20,885 bases of DNA from CAZQYC01 sp043746555 (GTDB lineage Bacteria > Pseudomonadota > Gammaproteobacteria > Steroidobacterales > Steroidobacteraceae), in assembly GCA_043746555.1 (NCBI GenBank), contig JAYTQU010000369.1:1-20885 (forward strand), written 5' to 3'. Within the stretch, counting starts at the first letter, position 1. The number at the start of each line of letters is the position of its first letter. The notes below the pieces were generated by a model that searched no databases, was not told where the DNA came from, and was given only the letters and a program-made list of their open reading frames with translations. The translations under genes and the position numbers were made by a program. This document shows, piece after piece, positions 1 to 6,390 of the stretch.

Positions 1-203
1 GCTGCGATTTCTGATAGCTGAAATGTCGACGACTCTTGTTGCGTCGTCAATTTCGTAAACTACGCGCCAGTCACCGGTGCGAACTCTCCAGAGTTGTCCG
101 CGAGCGACTCGATTTGTGCCACTAATCTTCGCACGATAGATGAGTCAAGCGCTTGAAGCTCTTTGCGCGCAGAGCGCGCAAACGTGATCGTGTACTTGGC
201 CAC
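1..203 (-). pseudogene. RelE/ParE-family toxin remnant, frameshifted, runs off window edge
   Basis: Two minus-strand frames together give a RelE-type mRNA-interferase toxin. The first begins at a GTG (201-203) with AKYTITFARSARKEL and continues to SLADN. The second, in another frame from about base 93, reads LWRVRTGDWRVVYEIDD followed by a DISAIRNR-type C-terminus that reaches base 1. In intact relatives about 15 residues lie between LADN and LWRVR; here they are missing and the frame has shifted, so the 63-codon ORF stops at 60. The join sits at GACAAC (minus strand, 93-98). The family normally has an antitoxin gene upstream. That position is now occupied by the IS21 end 10 bp away, and no antitoxin is seen on the far side of the IS. 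It is probably inactive. The family call is firm from the motif pattern; the exact subfamily is not. Confidence 0.8.
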
Positions 204-221
204 GGCCCCGAGCTGCGCATT

Positions 222-260
222 CCGGCCAAGGTGGACACTCAAACCGGTCATGGTGGACAG
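222..260. repeat. IS21 left-end repeats (two copies)
   Basis: Two direct copies of a CCGG(C/T)CA(A/T)GGTGGACA motif occur at 222-238 (CCGGCCAAGGTGGACAC) and 244-260 (CCGGTCATGGTGGACAG). They match, in inverted orientation, the series at the right end of the element, so they are the presumed transposase binding sites. istB ends 31 bp further in. Confidence 0.75.
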
Positions 261-290
261 TGATCGGAGCGTAGCGACGCAAGCGGGGTG

Positions 291-1055
291 TTATTTATCA
301 GAGTGTCCGGCATGGAGCAAGTTTGCGGCCGGTTTGCGCATCGATTCTTTGCCGGTGAGTTCGATGCGATGGGCGGTGTGGATGAGTCGATCCAGGATGG
401 CGTCGGCTAGACGTGCGCCGCCTAAGTACTCGTGCCAATCGCTAATCGGTAGTTGCGAGGTCACGAGGGTGGAACTCACGCCATCGCGCTCTTCGATGGT
501 TTCGAGCAAGTCTTGTTTTTCTGTTTCGGTGAGGGGGGCCAATCCAAAATCGTCAATGACGAGGAGCGCCAGTTTGCTCAATCGTTTGAGGAGTGGTGCG
601 TAGGTGCCTTGAGCGCGTGCTTGGACAAACAGAGTGAGTAGCGTGGGTAGGCGAATGTACTGAACACTGAAGCCTGAGCGGCAGGCGTTGTGTCCGAGCG
701 CTTGGGCAAGATAGCTTTTGCCCGCGCCTGAAGGGCCGGTAATCAACATAGGTTGATGCGCAGTCAGCCACCGATTTTTGGCGAGGTCGAGCACCTTGTC
801 TTTGTGCAGTCCGCGTGCCGCTGCGTAGTCGATGTTTTCCATGCAGGCGGCGCGTTGTTTGAACTTGGCGTGTTTGAGTCGTGCGGTGAGTTTGCGATTC
901 TGTCGGTGCAGCCATTCGTCATCGACGATCAGGCCGAGCAGTTGGCTGGGCGATAGGTCTTGATGGTCGATGCGATTGAGGCGTTCTTTCAACGCGTTGG
1001 CCATGCCGTGTAGTTTCAGGGCGATGAGTTTGTCGTACGTTTGTTCGATGAGCAT
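291..1055 (-). CDS. istB: IS21-family helper ATPase IstB
   Basis: AAA+ ATPase that assists the IstA transposase of IS21 elements by acting on target DNA. The protein is 254 aa, the family's normal length. Counted from a TTG four codons upstream, the Walker A motif GPSGAGKS is at residues 111-118, Walker B LLVIDD at 168-173 and a sensor-1-like TSQ at 203-205 (subtract four for the chosen start). I chose ATG 1053-1055 (MLIEQTYDKL) because it has TGGAAA about 7 nt upstream. The TTG at 1067 overlaps that site. The frame is open throughout, so IstB looks intact, but its partner istA upstream is frameshifted. It is therefore unlikely to mobilise this copy unless another IS21 supplies IstA. Confidence 0.93.
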   Translation of the reverse strand: MLIEQTYDKLIALKLHGMANALKERLNRIDHQDLSPSQLLGLIVDDEWLHRQNRKLTARLKHAKFKQRAACMENIDYAAARGLHKDKVLDLAKNRWLTAHQPMLITGPSGAGKSYLAQALGHNACRSGFSVQYIRLPTLLTLFVQARAQGTYAPLLKRLSKLALLVIDDFGLAPLTETEKQDLLETIEERDGVSSTLVTSQLPISDWHEYLGGARLADAILDRLIHTAHRIELTGKESMRKPAANLLHAGHSDK

Positions 1056-1149
1056 GTGTTTTTCCAAAGTGAAAGTGAATGAGTCGGTGAGTCAATCAAC
1101 GAGTGTGCCGAGTGGTGTTCTCCTGTGTGGCGTCAATGAGTGAGCGAAT

Positions 1150-1171
1150 GGCGCATCGCTATGGATGCGCC
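1150..1171. other. Hairpin in the istA-istB gap
   Basis: A perfect 8-bp inverted repeat, GGCGCATC and GATGCGCC, surrounds a 6-nt loop, 7 bp after the istA stop codon. It lies within the 123-bp spacer before istB. There is no T-run on the minus strand, so it does not look like an intrinsic terminator. It could influence istB expression or RNA stability. Confidence 0.5.
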
Positions 1172-1178
1172 GCTCTAT

Positions 1179-2739
1179 TTAGTTGTAGTAGCTTCTGCCG
1201 CGCACGTTCGCGGCGCCCAAATTGGTATCGAGTTTTACATCACTATCGTTCGCTGCTAGCGGCGCCGCTTCCATGTGCTGGGCCAGCATGGTTTTAAGCG
1301 TGGTGTAGTGCGGCGATTGAATCGCGAGTGCTTTAGCGCACGCCAACTCCAAGCGCGCCGCGCCGTGTTTCTCGCTGAGGCGCAAGATGCCGAGCGCAGA
1401 ACGATAGCCTTGCTCTGGATGCGGTTTGTGCCTAATCACATGATCGATCACTGCACCGGTATGCGCGCCCACGGTGTTGCCCCACGCGATTAAGCGGCTG
1501 GGTGTCCATTGCAAATGCGCGCGATGCGACGCAGGCCGATGCTCTGGGTGCGTGCTGTACTTAAACTTCTCGTTACTGCGCACATGACTTGCGACGCGAA
1601 TACCGCGGTGAAACAGCTCTATTGTGTGCACCGTGCCGCGTACCCAGAACGTTTCATGAATCAACGTGTACGAGGCGCTGTAGTAGTGATCGTCAAAGAT
1701 CAGGTGATAGTCGATATTGAGTCGCGCCTCGCGCCACTCGGCGTACTCGTACGGTGTGGCGGGCAGCGCAAGCAATGCGGGTTGGTCTAATCGCTCGAAC
1801 AACTCACGACGCGATTGCTTCACATGCCGCATCGTTTTGTTGTTGAGCTTGGCCAGCAGCTCGGCAATCGCGGCATTCAACTCCTGTAAGTGATAGAACG
1901 TGCGATGGCGTAGCGCGGCTAGAATCCAGCGCTGAGCCACGAGCACCGGCGCTTCCACTTTACCTTTATCGCGCGGTTTTCTGACCCGCGCGGGGATCAC
2001 ACACGTGCCAAAATGCTGCGCCAGTTCCTGATACGCGCGCGTCAACTGCGCCTCGTAGCGATCCGCTCGTTTAACCGCTGCTGCTAAAATCCGGCACCGT
2101 GAGCGCCGCAACGCCACCAAAGAACTCGAACATGCGCACATGACAATCAAGCCATGCGGGCAGGCTTTGCGACAACGTGGCCACGGCAAACGTATACGAA
2201 CTCGCGCCCAACGCACCGACAAACAGTTCGGTCGGCACGCGCGCGCCGCTGAGGGGGTCGCAGAGAAACAGGCCATCGCAATAATCGACAAACACTTTCT
2301 CGCCCGGGCGATGCACGTGTCGCAACACCACCGACAATTTGCGCTCAAAGCGTCGATACAACTCGGCGTACTGCGAATACTGATAGCCATCCGGATGCAC
2401 CGCCTTGTATTCCGTCCACAGTAGCGCCAACGTCACCTGATGATCGCGCCGTGCCAACTCCTCGCGCACGTGCGACCAATCAGGCAGCGGTCGCAAACAT
2501 TGCGTTACCGGCTTCACCACCACCGGATACAACCGCGCGTCCAGCGCCGCTTCAGACAGCGCATCGACCGCATCCCAACTCGACAACCCACTCGCCTGCG
2601 CGCGCTGCAAACACGCCCCTATCGCGCTCTTACTCATGTCAGATGCCTGCGCCAATTTACGCAGGCTGGTGACACCGCCTAAAAAATACAACCGCAAAAC
2701 AGTTTTGATATCGCGCATTACAAGCCTCTTCTGTGCCAT
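1179..2739 (-). pseudogene. istA: IS21-family transposase IstA, frameshifted at the catalytic motif
   Basis: DDE-type transposase of about 520 codons in two frames. The 5' part starts at ATG 2737-2739 (MAQKRLVMRDIK), chosen over an ATG ten codons upstream because GGGAGAG lies 7 nt before it. It has an N-terminal helix-turn-helix (about residues 20-45) and the first catalytic Asp in VFVDYCDG (D152). It then reaches VPD (D217), stopping at 2071. The 3' part resumes in another frame with AVKRADRYEAQL, contains RKPRDKGKVEAPV (the catalytic Glu) and runs to 1179. IS21 transposases normally read PDNLKSAV here. The ten bases at 2079-2088 stand where twelve are expected, so the change is a net loss of two bases that also rewrites NLKS. 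The gene is therefore almost certainly dead. Confidence 0.9.
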
Positions 2740-2841
2740 CGCATCGCTCTCCCGTTCGTGACTGAACAAAAGAGCGAGCGTGACAACCGTTAAAGCTTGC
2801 GTCGAGTGACGTTATCCAATCAGCAGACAGCCATCCGTCAA

Positions 2842-2970
2842 CATTCCGGCCATGGCGGACAGCATTCCGGGCCGCCGCCCGTTCTGTCCGCCATCACACC
2901 GGAACGCTGTCCTTCATGCCGCCGGATTGCTGTCCGCCATCAGCCCGGAATCGTGTCCGCCTTGGGCCGG
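2842..2970. repeat. IS21 right-end repeats (four copies, one inverted)
   Basis: Four copies of the terminal motif lie in 129 bp upstream of istA: 2953-2970 (GTGTCCGCCTTGGGCCGG, the terminal copy), 2930-2950 and 2884-2904 (both CTGTCCGCCATC followed by CCGGAA), and 2842-2862 in the opposite orientation (CATTCCGG then GGCGGACAG). These are the likely transposase binding sites and also cover the region where the istA promoter should lie. Spacing is irregular and one copy is inverted, so it is not a CRISPR. Confidence 0.7.
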
Positions 2971-3081
2971 AGTACGCGATAACGACAGCGACCGTGCTCA
3001 GGTAAATATTCCGAACATCCGAACAGGCGGTAACTGAAAATCCTGGGTGTCCACTGGATGTTGCTCTAACATCGCTCCGCG

Positions 3082-3300
3082 TCAGTTAACGCGGTATGTC
3101 GGCCATTCTCTGCCCAGGTCGCGCCATTGTGAGATGCGATTCAAAACCTTTTCGTTGTCGATCATTTGCTCCACGATAAAGGCTTCGTCCGTGCAATGGG
3201 GAGCCTCCCCATTGTCTATGTTCAAATCGTTTCACGTTAACGGCGCGAGCTGCACTTGCGCGTCTGGGTACATACGATAGAGCGCTATTCTTCCGCTTCA
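3082..3300 (-). pseudogene. Unrecognised gene remnant with in-frame stop
   Basis: I do not recognise this one. One minus-strand frame reads protein-like for about 70 codons: ALYRMYPDAQVQLAPLT, then TGA at 3232-3234, then NDLNIDNGEAPHCTDEAF, and ends WRDLGREWPTYRVN at a TGA (3082-3084). The composition and the natural-looking C-terminus suggest the end of a decayed gene in which a TGG became TGA. No start or 5' part can be found before the methyltransferase stop codon at 3305. The remaining bases between here and the IS (2979-3081) hold no gene, only a 6-bp hairpin at 3057-3073 (GATGTT and AACATC). Confidence 0.35.
3194..3214. other. Perfect 9-bp inverted repeat
   Basis: The arms CAATGGGGA and TCCCCATTG are exactly complementary around a GCC loop. 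No T-run follows on either strand. It lies inside the gene remnant at 3082-3300, in an otherwise gene-free stretch downstream of the methyltransferase. It may be a structural element, or a weak terminator for the methyltransferase transcript. Confidence 0.5.
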
Positions 3301-3304
3301 GTGG

Positions 3305-4123
3305 TCAGCGTTCAATAGTGACGACGTGCGCTTGGATCTTTCCGTCGACAGCGCCGCGCCCGAACCGTTTGGCGATAGCCTCCGCCGCGATGTCGGTTGC
3401 TTCGCCAAGCCGTGAAGCATCGCGGGTCTCGATCTCATTTCTCAGCGGTGTTCCCTGACAGTACGCAATCGCCACAATTCGAGCGGATGTTGCGCGACTG
3501 CGCGCCGTGACCGTGTCAATTCTGGGTGAAGCGCCGAATGCGCTGTTTGCGATATCTCGCTCAATGATGCGATGGTCGTAATAACCGTGCGGCGTGCGCG
3601 CCATGAAGCGCGGCGGATCATTGGGGAAGACAGATTCCAGCGCCGTCGTCACGGTGTCCGCGAATTCGTTGTCCGCGATCCGATCCCATACGTTGAAAAT
3701 GAAAACGCCTCCCGGTCTGAGCACTCGACGCACTTCCGAATACGCTTTGGACTTGTCGGGGAAAAACATGACTCCGAACTGGCATACAACGGCATCAAAC
3801 GTTTCGTCTTGGAAAGGTAACTGCATCGCATCTGCTTGACGCCACTCGACAGGACGCTTGGTTCCCACTGCGGTGGCTTGGTCAAGCATCGCCTGATTCA
3901 AATCTGTAGCGACGATTGAAACACTATCGGGTAACACGGATGCCAGAGCACGAGTCACCACTCCCGTGCCGGCTGCAATTTCGAGCACACGAGAAAGAGA
4001 CCTCGAACTTAAACGATTCACCAAGTCCGCCGCGTATGGCTCAAAGATCAGCGGCACGATATACGTGTCGTAGAACTTCGGAACTGAGCCAACAAAGACT
4101 TTGTCGGAATCGGGACTGCCCAT
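3305..4123 (-). CDS. Class I SAM-dependent methyltransferase (UbiE-like fold)
   Basis: A 272-aa soluble methyltransferase. The SAM-binding motif I VLEIAAGTGVVTR is at residues 46-58, an acidic ribose-binding residue is in ATDLNQAM (D74), motif II is around QADAMQLPF (96-104), and RRVLRPGGVF (132-141) is the post-motif strand. The N-terminus (SDKVFVGSVPKFYDTYIVPLIFEPYA) is typical of a common group of small-molecule or lipid methyltransferases; the substrate cannot be told. The start is ATG 4121-4123 with AGGG about 9 nt upstream. A longer frame starting 16 codons earlier is less likely. The gene stands alone between an IS-flanked remnant and a dead higBA locus, and is the only intact gene between the IS and the cassette array. 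It has no attC downstream, so it is not a recognisable cassette. Confidence 0.85.
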   Translation of the reverse strand: MGSPDSDKVFVGSVPKFYDTYIVPLIFEPYAADLVNRLSSRSLSRVLEIAAGTGVVTRALASVLPDSVSIVATDLNQAMLDQATAVGTKRPVEWRQADAMQLPFQDETFDAVVCQFGVMFFPDKSKAYSEVRRVLRPGGVFIFNVWDRIADNEFADTVTTALESVFPNDPPRFMARTPHGYYDHRIIERDIANSAFGASPRIDTVTARSRATSARIVAIAYCQGTPLRNEIETRDASRLGEATDIAAEAIAKRFGRGAVDGKIQAHVVTIER

Positions 4124-4261
4124 AGTGATTGCCCTGTATGCGGTTCGATTGCGCTCTACCGTTACCGCCAACTCGCCGAAGCTGAATTCGGGGCGCTCTC
4201 CACTATCCGCCCTAGACTTGAATTCTAAAATTTGCCGTGAGCGCGTCCATGAGAGGCACGG

Positions 4262-4554
4262 CTATGCTGCAGTAAGTCTGACCTTGCCAACCGTACTAAG
4301 CTTTATGTTCTGTCTTGCCTGCCGCAGGTCATAGTTGCCTCCATTGCAAGCCAGCTTTCGGGAGAGCGCCTCAAAGCTTTGGAAAGACGAAGCGCCATCT
4401 CAGGACTGACCGCGCTAGTGCCGATAAGAATGCGATGTAAAGTAAACGCGGACACTCCCAACTTAGCCGCAAGTCCACGTGCGCTCAAATCGTTGGGCTT
4501 CAAATAAACCTCGGCAATGAACTCACCGGGATGAGGGGGATTGTGCATAGTCAT
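4262..4554 (-). pseudogene. higA: HigA-family antitoxin, C-terminal frameshift
   Basis: An XRE-type antitoxin of the HigA family: MHNPPHPGEFIAEVYLKP, the helix-turn-helix LAAKLGVSAFTLHRILIG, then SPESWLAM. In this frame it stops at 4303 after 83 residues with an unrelated tail. One base shift at about 4334-4338 (GCAAC where GCAAAC is expected) restores the family C-terminus NYDLRQARQNIKL and carries the frame to a TAG at 4262-4264. It is therefore a one-base deletion in an old gene. The DNA-binding core is intact and a shortened repressor could still be made. The ATG directly abuts the TAA of the higB remnant (4555-4557), the normal higBA order. Confidence 0.85.
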
Positions 4555-4617
4555 TTAGTGATAGTCCTCGTAGTCCAAGATGTAGATGTGTCGGCTCTTG
4601 AACTCGAAAGTTAGCTT
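4555..4617 (-). pseudogene. higB: HigB toxin C-terminal fragment (20 codons)
   Basis: The minus-strand frame just upstream of higA reads LTFEFKSRHIYILDYEDYH and a stop, which is the C-terminal strand and the DY-x-DYH ending of HigB-type RelE-fold toxins. Everything upstream is gone: the frame meets TGA at 4618-4620, which is also the stop of the neighbouring cassette ORF. The break lies at or within AGCTAAC (minus, 4610-4616), a sequence resembling an integron core site. This is therefore the left edge of the cassette array. The fragment is too short to be active. Confidence 0.75.
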
Positions 4618-4905
4618 TCACAGTGAAACGTTGATGATCTGACAGAAGCCGGAGATTCTAGGCAAGGAATCGTCTACTACCACCTTGAGCGGTCTTTCCG
4701 CAACGCGTGCCGCAAGAATGGTAGCCACCAAATGAGGATTCTCCTTGGCATTGAAATATGCGTAGGTCGCTGGACAGTTGTTTGTCATGAGCCATGACGC
4801 CGACTGGAGAACATACATGATGCTTTCGTATCCGGTTCTCGTAGAGCTTTCAGTCTGGACCTCATCAATTGTGGCAGTTCGATATGCGGTTGCCGCAAGT
4901 AGCAA
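4618..4905 (-). pseudogene. 5'-truncated small exported protein in the last cassette
   Basis: A 95-codon frame with TTG as its only upstream start. The first residues, LLLAATAYRTATIDE when read a little upstream, look like the second half of a signal peptide followed by a mature N-terminus. The frame is closed by TAG just upstream. The body (NNCPATYAYFNAKENPHLVA, then PLKVVVDDSLPRISGFCQI) has two cysteines and resembles small exported beta-rich proteins, but I cannot name the family. The gene appears to have lost its 5' end where it meets the gene at 4865-5110. Its TGA (4618-4620) sits next to the core-like AGCTAAC (4610-4616), the position expected for the end of a cassette gene. Confidence 0.5.
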
Positions 4906-5110
4906 TGTGCCCTGCGTCTTTGAGCTCTACAACCAACTCACCATTACGCATCATTGGGGTCAATTCAACAGTTCGCGTGGTTCCATCTAAAAGTGTTACG
5001 GTCTTCGTGTATCGGTCCGCAAAGCCGTCGCCGAACACAAAATTCTGTTGGATCTCATTGATAAAGACGGCGAACCGATGTTTCGATGGATCGAACTCTT
5101 CAGAATCCAC
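4865..5110 (-). CDS. Uncharacterised cassette protein, C-terminus probably altered
   Basis: The first gene of the leftmost cassette, starting right after attC 5129-5192. GTG 5108-5110 is chosen because GAGGAGG ends 7 nt upstream. It encodes 81 aa: an acidic N-terminus (DSEEFDPSKHRFAVFINEIQ), an aromatic central part (NFVFGDGFADRYTKTVTLL) and a regular TRTVELTPMMRNGELVVELKD that looks like beta strands. There is no signal peptide or membrane helix. The last 16 residues (AGHIATCGNRISNCHN) are read from DNA that, in another frame, codes the start of the exported protein at 4618-4905. The original 3' end was probably replaced by a deletion near 4910-4925. The family is not recognised. Confidence 0.6.
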   Translation of the reverse strand: MDSEEFDPSKHRFAVFINEIQQNFVFGDGFADRYTKTVTLLDGTTRTVELTPMMRNGELVVELKDAGHIATCGNRISNCHN

Positions 5111-5128
5111 GAGACGACCTCCTCTTGT

Positions 5129-5192
5129 TGCTAACGTTTCGCTTCAGACGCGCGTTGCTTTGAACGCGTGGCTCTGAAGGCGATTGTTAAAG
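5129..5192 (-). other. attC site 1 (64 bp)
   Basis: The outer core sites are TGCTAAC (5129-5135) and GTTAAAG (5186-5192), with inner arms CTTCAGA and TCTGAAG exactly complementary. The right arm carries one extra unpaired G, as expected for L'' when the site is read on the minus strand. The brnA stop codon lies inside the right core. It is closely similar to the attC at 8952-9015 (52 of 64 bases). Confidence 0.9.
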
Positions 5193-5465
5193 CGAGGCAT
5201 CTCTAAACGCACGAAGCACAGCGTTAACACGAGTTTGATAGCCTGCACCCTGTGCTTTGAACCAGGAAAGCACATCGGCGTCCAGTCGCAATGCGACCGA
5301 AGTTTTCGGAGCGGCAGGCCGCAAACCGCGTCGCACGATGCCGCGCACAATGTGGCGTACATCTGCTTCCGGATGTTCGGCGGAAACGACGATGTCTTTG
5401 TCCTTGAGTGCGCGCACGCGTTTCCAATTTGTCTTAGATGCTTTTAAAAAGGATTGTTTCTTCAT
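5187..5465 (-). CDS. brnA: BrnA-family antitoxin
   Basis: Antitoxin of a type II BrnT-BrnA module: it binds and neutralises BrnT and, in the family, represses the operon. 92 aa. The C-terminal ribbon-helix-helix segment is SVALRLDADVLSWFKAQGAG at residues 56-75, followed by YQTRVNAVLRAFRDASL, the standard BrnA ending. The basic N-terminal half (MKKQSFLKASKTNWKRVR) is typical. The ATG lies inside the end of brnT (32-bp overlap) with AAGG about 9 nt upstream, so translation should be coupled to brnT. The stop codon lies within the core of attC 5129-5192, marking it as the last gene of its cassette. Confidence 0.92.
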   Translation of the reverse strand: MKKQSFLKASKTNWKRVRALKDKDIVVSAEHPEADVRHIVRGIVRRGLRPAAPKTSVALRLDADVLSWFKAQGAGYQTRVNAVLRAFRDASL

Positions 5466-5703
5466 TTCGGGTCACCTTTCGAAAGGAAATGATGTGAATC
5501 TGCTCAGTCGTCTCGGTATGAACAAGCGAGACAGCAACTCCGCCCAGGAAACCTAACGTAACGAAGCGCCGCTCTCCGTATGCGAAGCGATCATCCTCGA
5601 AGGTAAATGTCGGGCCTTCGAATACTCTCGATGCGTCACAAAAATCAAAACCATGAGCTTTGATGTTGGCCCGACATTTCCGCTTGTCCCAGGTAAAACG
5701 CAT
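5434..5703 (-). CDS. brnT: BrnT-family ribonuclease toxin
   Basis: RelE-fold toxin that inhibits growth by cleaving RNA; 89 aa, normal for BrnT. Family motifs visible: FTWDKRKCRANIKAHGFDF (residues 3-21, with W5, D6, K9, N13, H17), the ASRVFEG strand (24-30), GERR (43-46) and the C-terminal ISFRKVTRNEE (72-82). All are intact, so it is likely functional with brnA behind it. The ATG at 5701-5703 has no Shine-Dalgarno sequence. A sigma70-like promoter ends 6 nt before it, so the mRNA may be leaderless. The pair occupies one integron cassette (attC 5753-5839 to attC 5129-5192) in the array direction. Toxin-antitoxin cassettes are known to stabilise cassette arrays. Confidence 0.92.
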   Translation of the reverse strand: MRFTWDKRKCRANIKAHGFDFCDASRVFEGPTFTFEDDRFAYGERRFVTLGFLGGVAVSLVHTETTEQIHIISFRKVTRNEETILFKSI

Positions 5704-5709
5704 AGACGA

Positions 5710-5738
5710 ACTGTATATACAGTCTGAAGGTTAGTCAA
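5710..5738 (-). promoter_or_regulatory. Promoter and palindromic operator candidate of brnTA (first copy)
   Basis: On the minus strand TTGACT (5733-5738), a 17-bp spacer and TACAGT (5710-5715) form a sigma70-like promoter. A perfect 12-bp palindrome, CTGTATATACAG (5711-5722), covers the -10 region. It is a good candidate operator for BrnA autorepression. The predicted transcription start falls at or next to the brnT ATG. The same layout and the TGTATATAC motif recur before the second brnT at 8366-8402. Confidence 0.6.
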
Positions 5739-5752
5739 TGAATTCCGTCGCG

Positions 5753-5839
5753 CTCTAACGCGATTCATAAAGCGCTGGCGAAGCGCGAAGCGATTTGCCA
5801 GTCGAGTGTGCAGCGCACACGGCTTTGATGCATTTGGGC
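5753..5839 (-). other. attC site 2 (87 bp)
   Basis: The cores are CTCTAAC (5753-5759) and TTTGGGC (5833-5839); the right one has T in place of the usual G of GTTGGGC. The inner sequence resembles the attC at 6888-6977. The degenerate core is the R'' side when read on the minus strand, and the intact GTT is on the R' side, which agrees with minus-strand orientation of the array. Confidence 0.85.
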
Positions 5840-5846
5840 GCTTTCT

Positions 5847-6254
5847 TCACAAGAGGATGACTCTACCAACGATGAGGAGTGCGACAGCGGCGCCAAAGAT
5901 GATTGAATTGAGGTCGACTATGCGGGGCTTTGAGTTACTGCCTTGCATGTCACTAAGCGACCCACCATACAATCTGCGAAAACCAGCGCTTGCAAAGAAA
6001 CAACCAATAACAGAAAAGCTGAGGGTGGCGGCGACACAAATGCCAAGATTGCGTTCTACGCCGGGCGACCAAAGAAGCCACAGAGCAATGACGCCAACTG
6101 CTGAAGTTGTTAGCACCTGAGTGACCACATGAAACCTCGCGTGGGCCGACCAATTGGGATTTGTTGCCTGGGTCTTATTGAAATCGGCGAAGAGTGGAAT
6201 GACGCCATACATAAAAACTCCAATCGACATTAAGGTGAGACCGAGTGTGCGCAT
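5847..6254 (-). CDS. Four-helix membrane protein of a cassette
   Basis: 135 aa with four likely membrane segments: residues 3-22, 46-63, 70-91 and 113-134. The loop after helix 1 reads DFNKTQATNPNWSAHARFH. This resembles the conserved D-N-x-T-x-x-NPxWxxHARFH stretch of a widespread small membrane protein family of unknown function. The start ATG 6252-6254 has AGAGAA about 6 nt upstream. The stop lies 7 bp from the attC at 5753-5839, and the start 51 bp after the R' core of attC 6305-6390, so it is the only gene of its cassette. No enzymatic motif is visible and the role is unknown. Confidence 0.75.
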   Translation of the reverse strand: MRTLGLTLMSIGVFMYGVIPLFADFNKTQATNPNWSAHARFHVVTQVLTTSAVGVIALWLLWSPGVERNLGICVAATLSFSVIGCFFASAGFRRLYGGSLSDMQGSNSKPRIVDLNSIIFGAAVALLIVGRVILL

Positions 6255-6304
6255 TTTATTCTCTGGCGTTTGAAGTGCCGCTTTGGAGGATTTGCGATTA
6301 GAGC

Positions 6305-6390
6305 GCCCAACGCTTTGCTTAAACCGACGCGAAGGAGCGTAGCTCCGAAGCGGTCGGTTGAGCGGAGCGAACGTATTTGATGCGTTAGGT
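6305..6390 (-). other. attC site 3 (86 bp)
   Basis: The cores are GCCCAAC (6305-6311) and GTTAGGT (6384-6390). Inside are the complementary arms AACCGAC/GTCGGTT and an inner hairpin GGAGC-GTA-GCTCC. It is related in sequence to the attC at 7308-7397. The stop codon of the lipoprotein gene overlaps the right core. Confidence 0.9.

Larger units (their letters stand above)
214..2978 (-). mobile_element. IS21-family insertion sequence (istA frameshifted, istB intact)
   Basis: The element holds istA then istB on the minus strand, bounded by inverted terminal sequences. The left end reads TCCGGCCAAGGTGGACAC (221-238); the right end, read on the minus strand, is TCCGGCCCAAGGCGGACAC (2953-2971). Extra copies of the same motif lie just inside both ends, as is usual for IS21 elements, where they bind the transposase. 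The outermost bases are uncertain. The left end can start with TG at 214, but the aligned right end does not finish with the expected CA. I find no target-site duplication between the flanks. With the broken istA this suggests an old insertion, or a flank changed later by deletion. It separates a RelE toxin remnant from whatever lay upstream of it. Confidence 0.85.

Noticed and set aside
2071..2390. Programmed frameshift joining the two istA frames
   Set aside because: IS21 istA is normally one continuous frame; the overlap lacks a slippery sequence plus structure, and the bases at the join are altered at catalytic residues. Decay is simpler.
2842..2970. CRISPR-like repeats
   Set aside because: Spacing is irregular, one copy is inverted, and the units match the opposite end of the IS. 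They are IS21 terminal repeats.
3057..3090. Possible attC (CTCTAAC near 3064 and GTTAACG near 3085)
   Set aside because: The two core-like words are only about 20 bp apart and lack paired arms and a cassette on either side.
4124..4261. attC or promoter elements between higA and the methyltransferase
   Set aside because: No paired core sites or convincing promoter hexamers could be seen; only a 5-bp CCGAA/TTCGG repeat.
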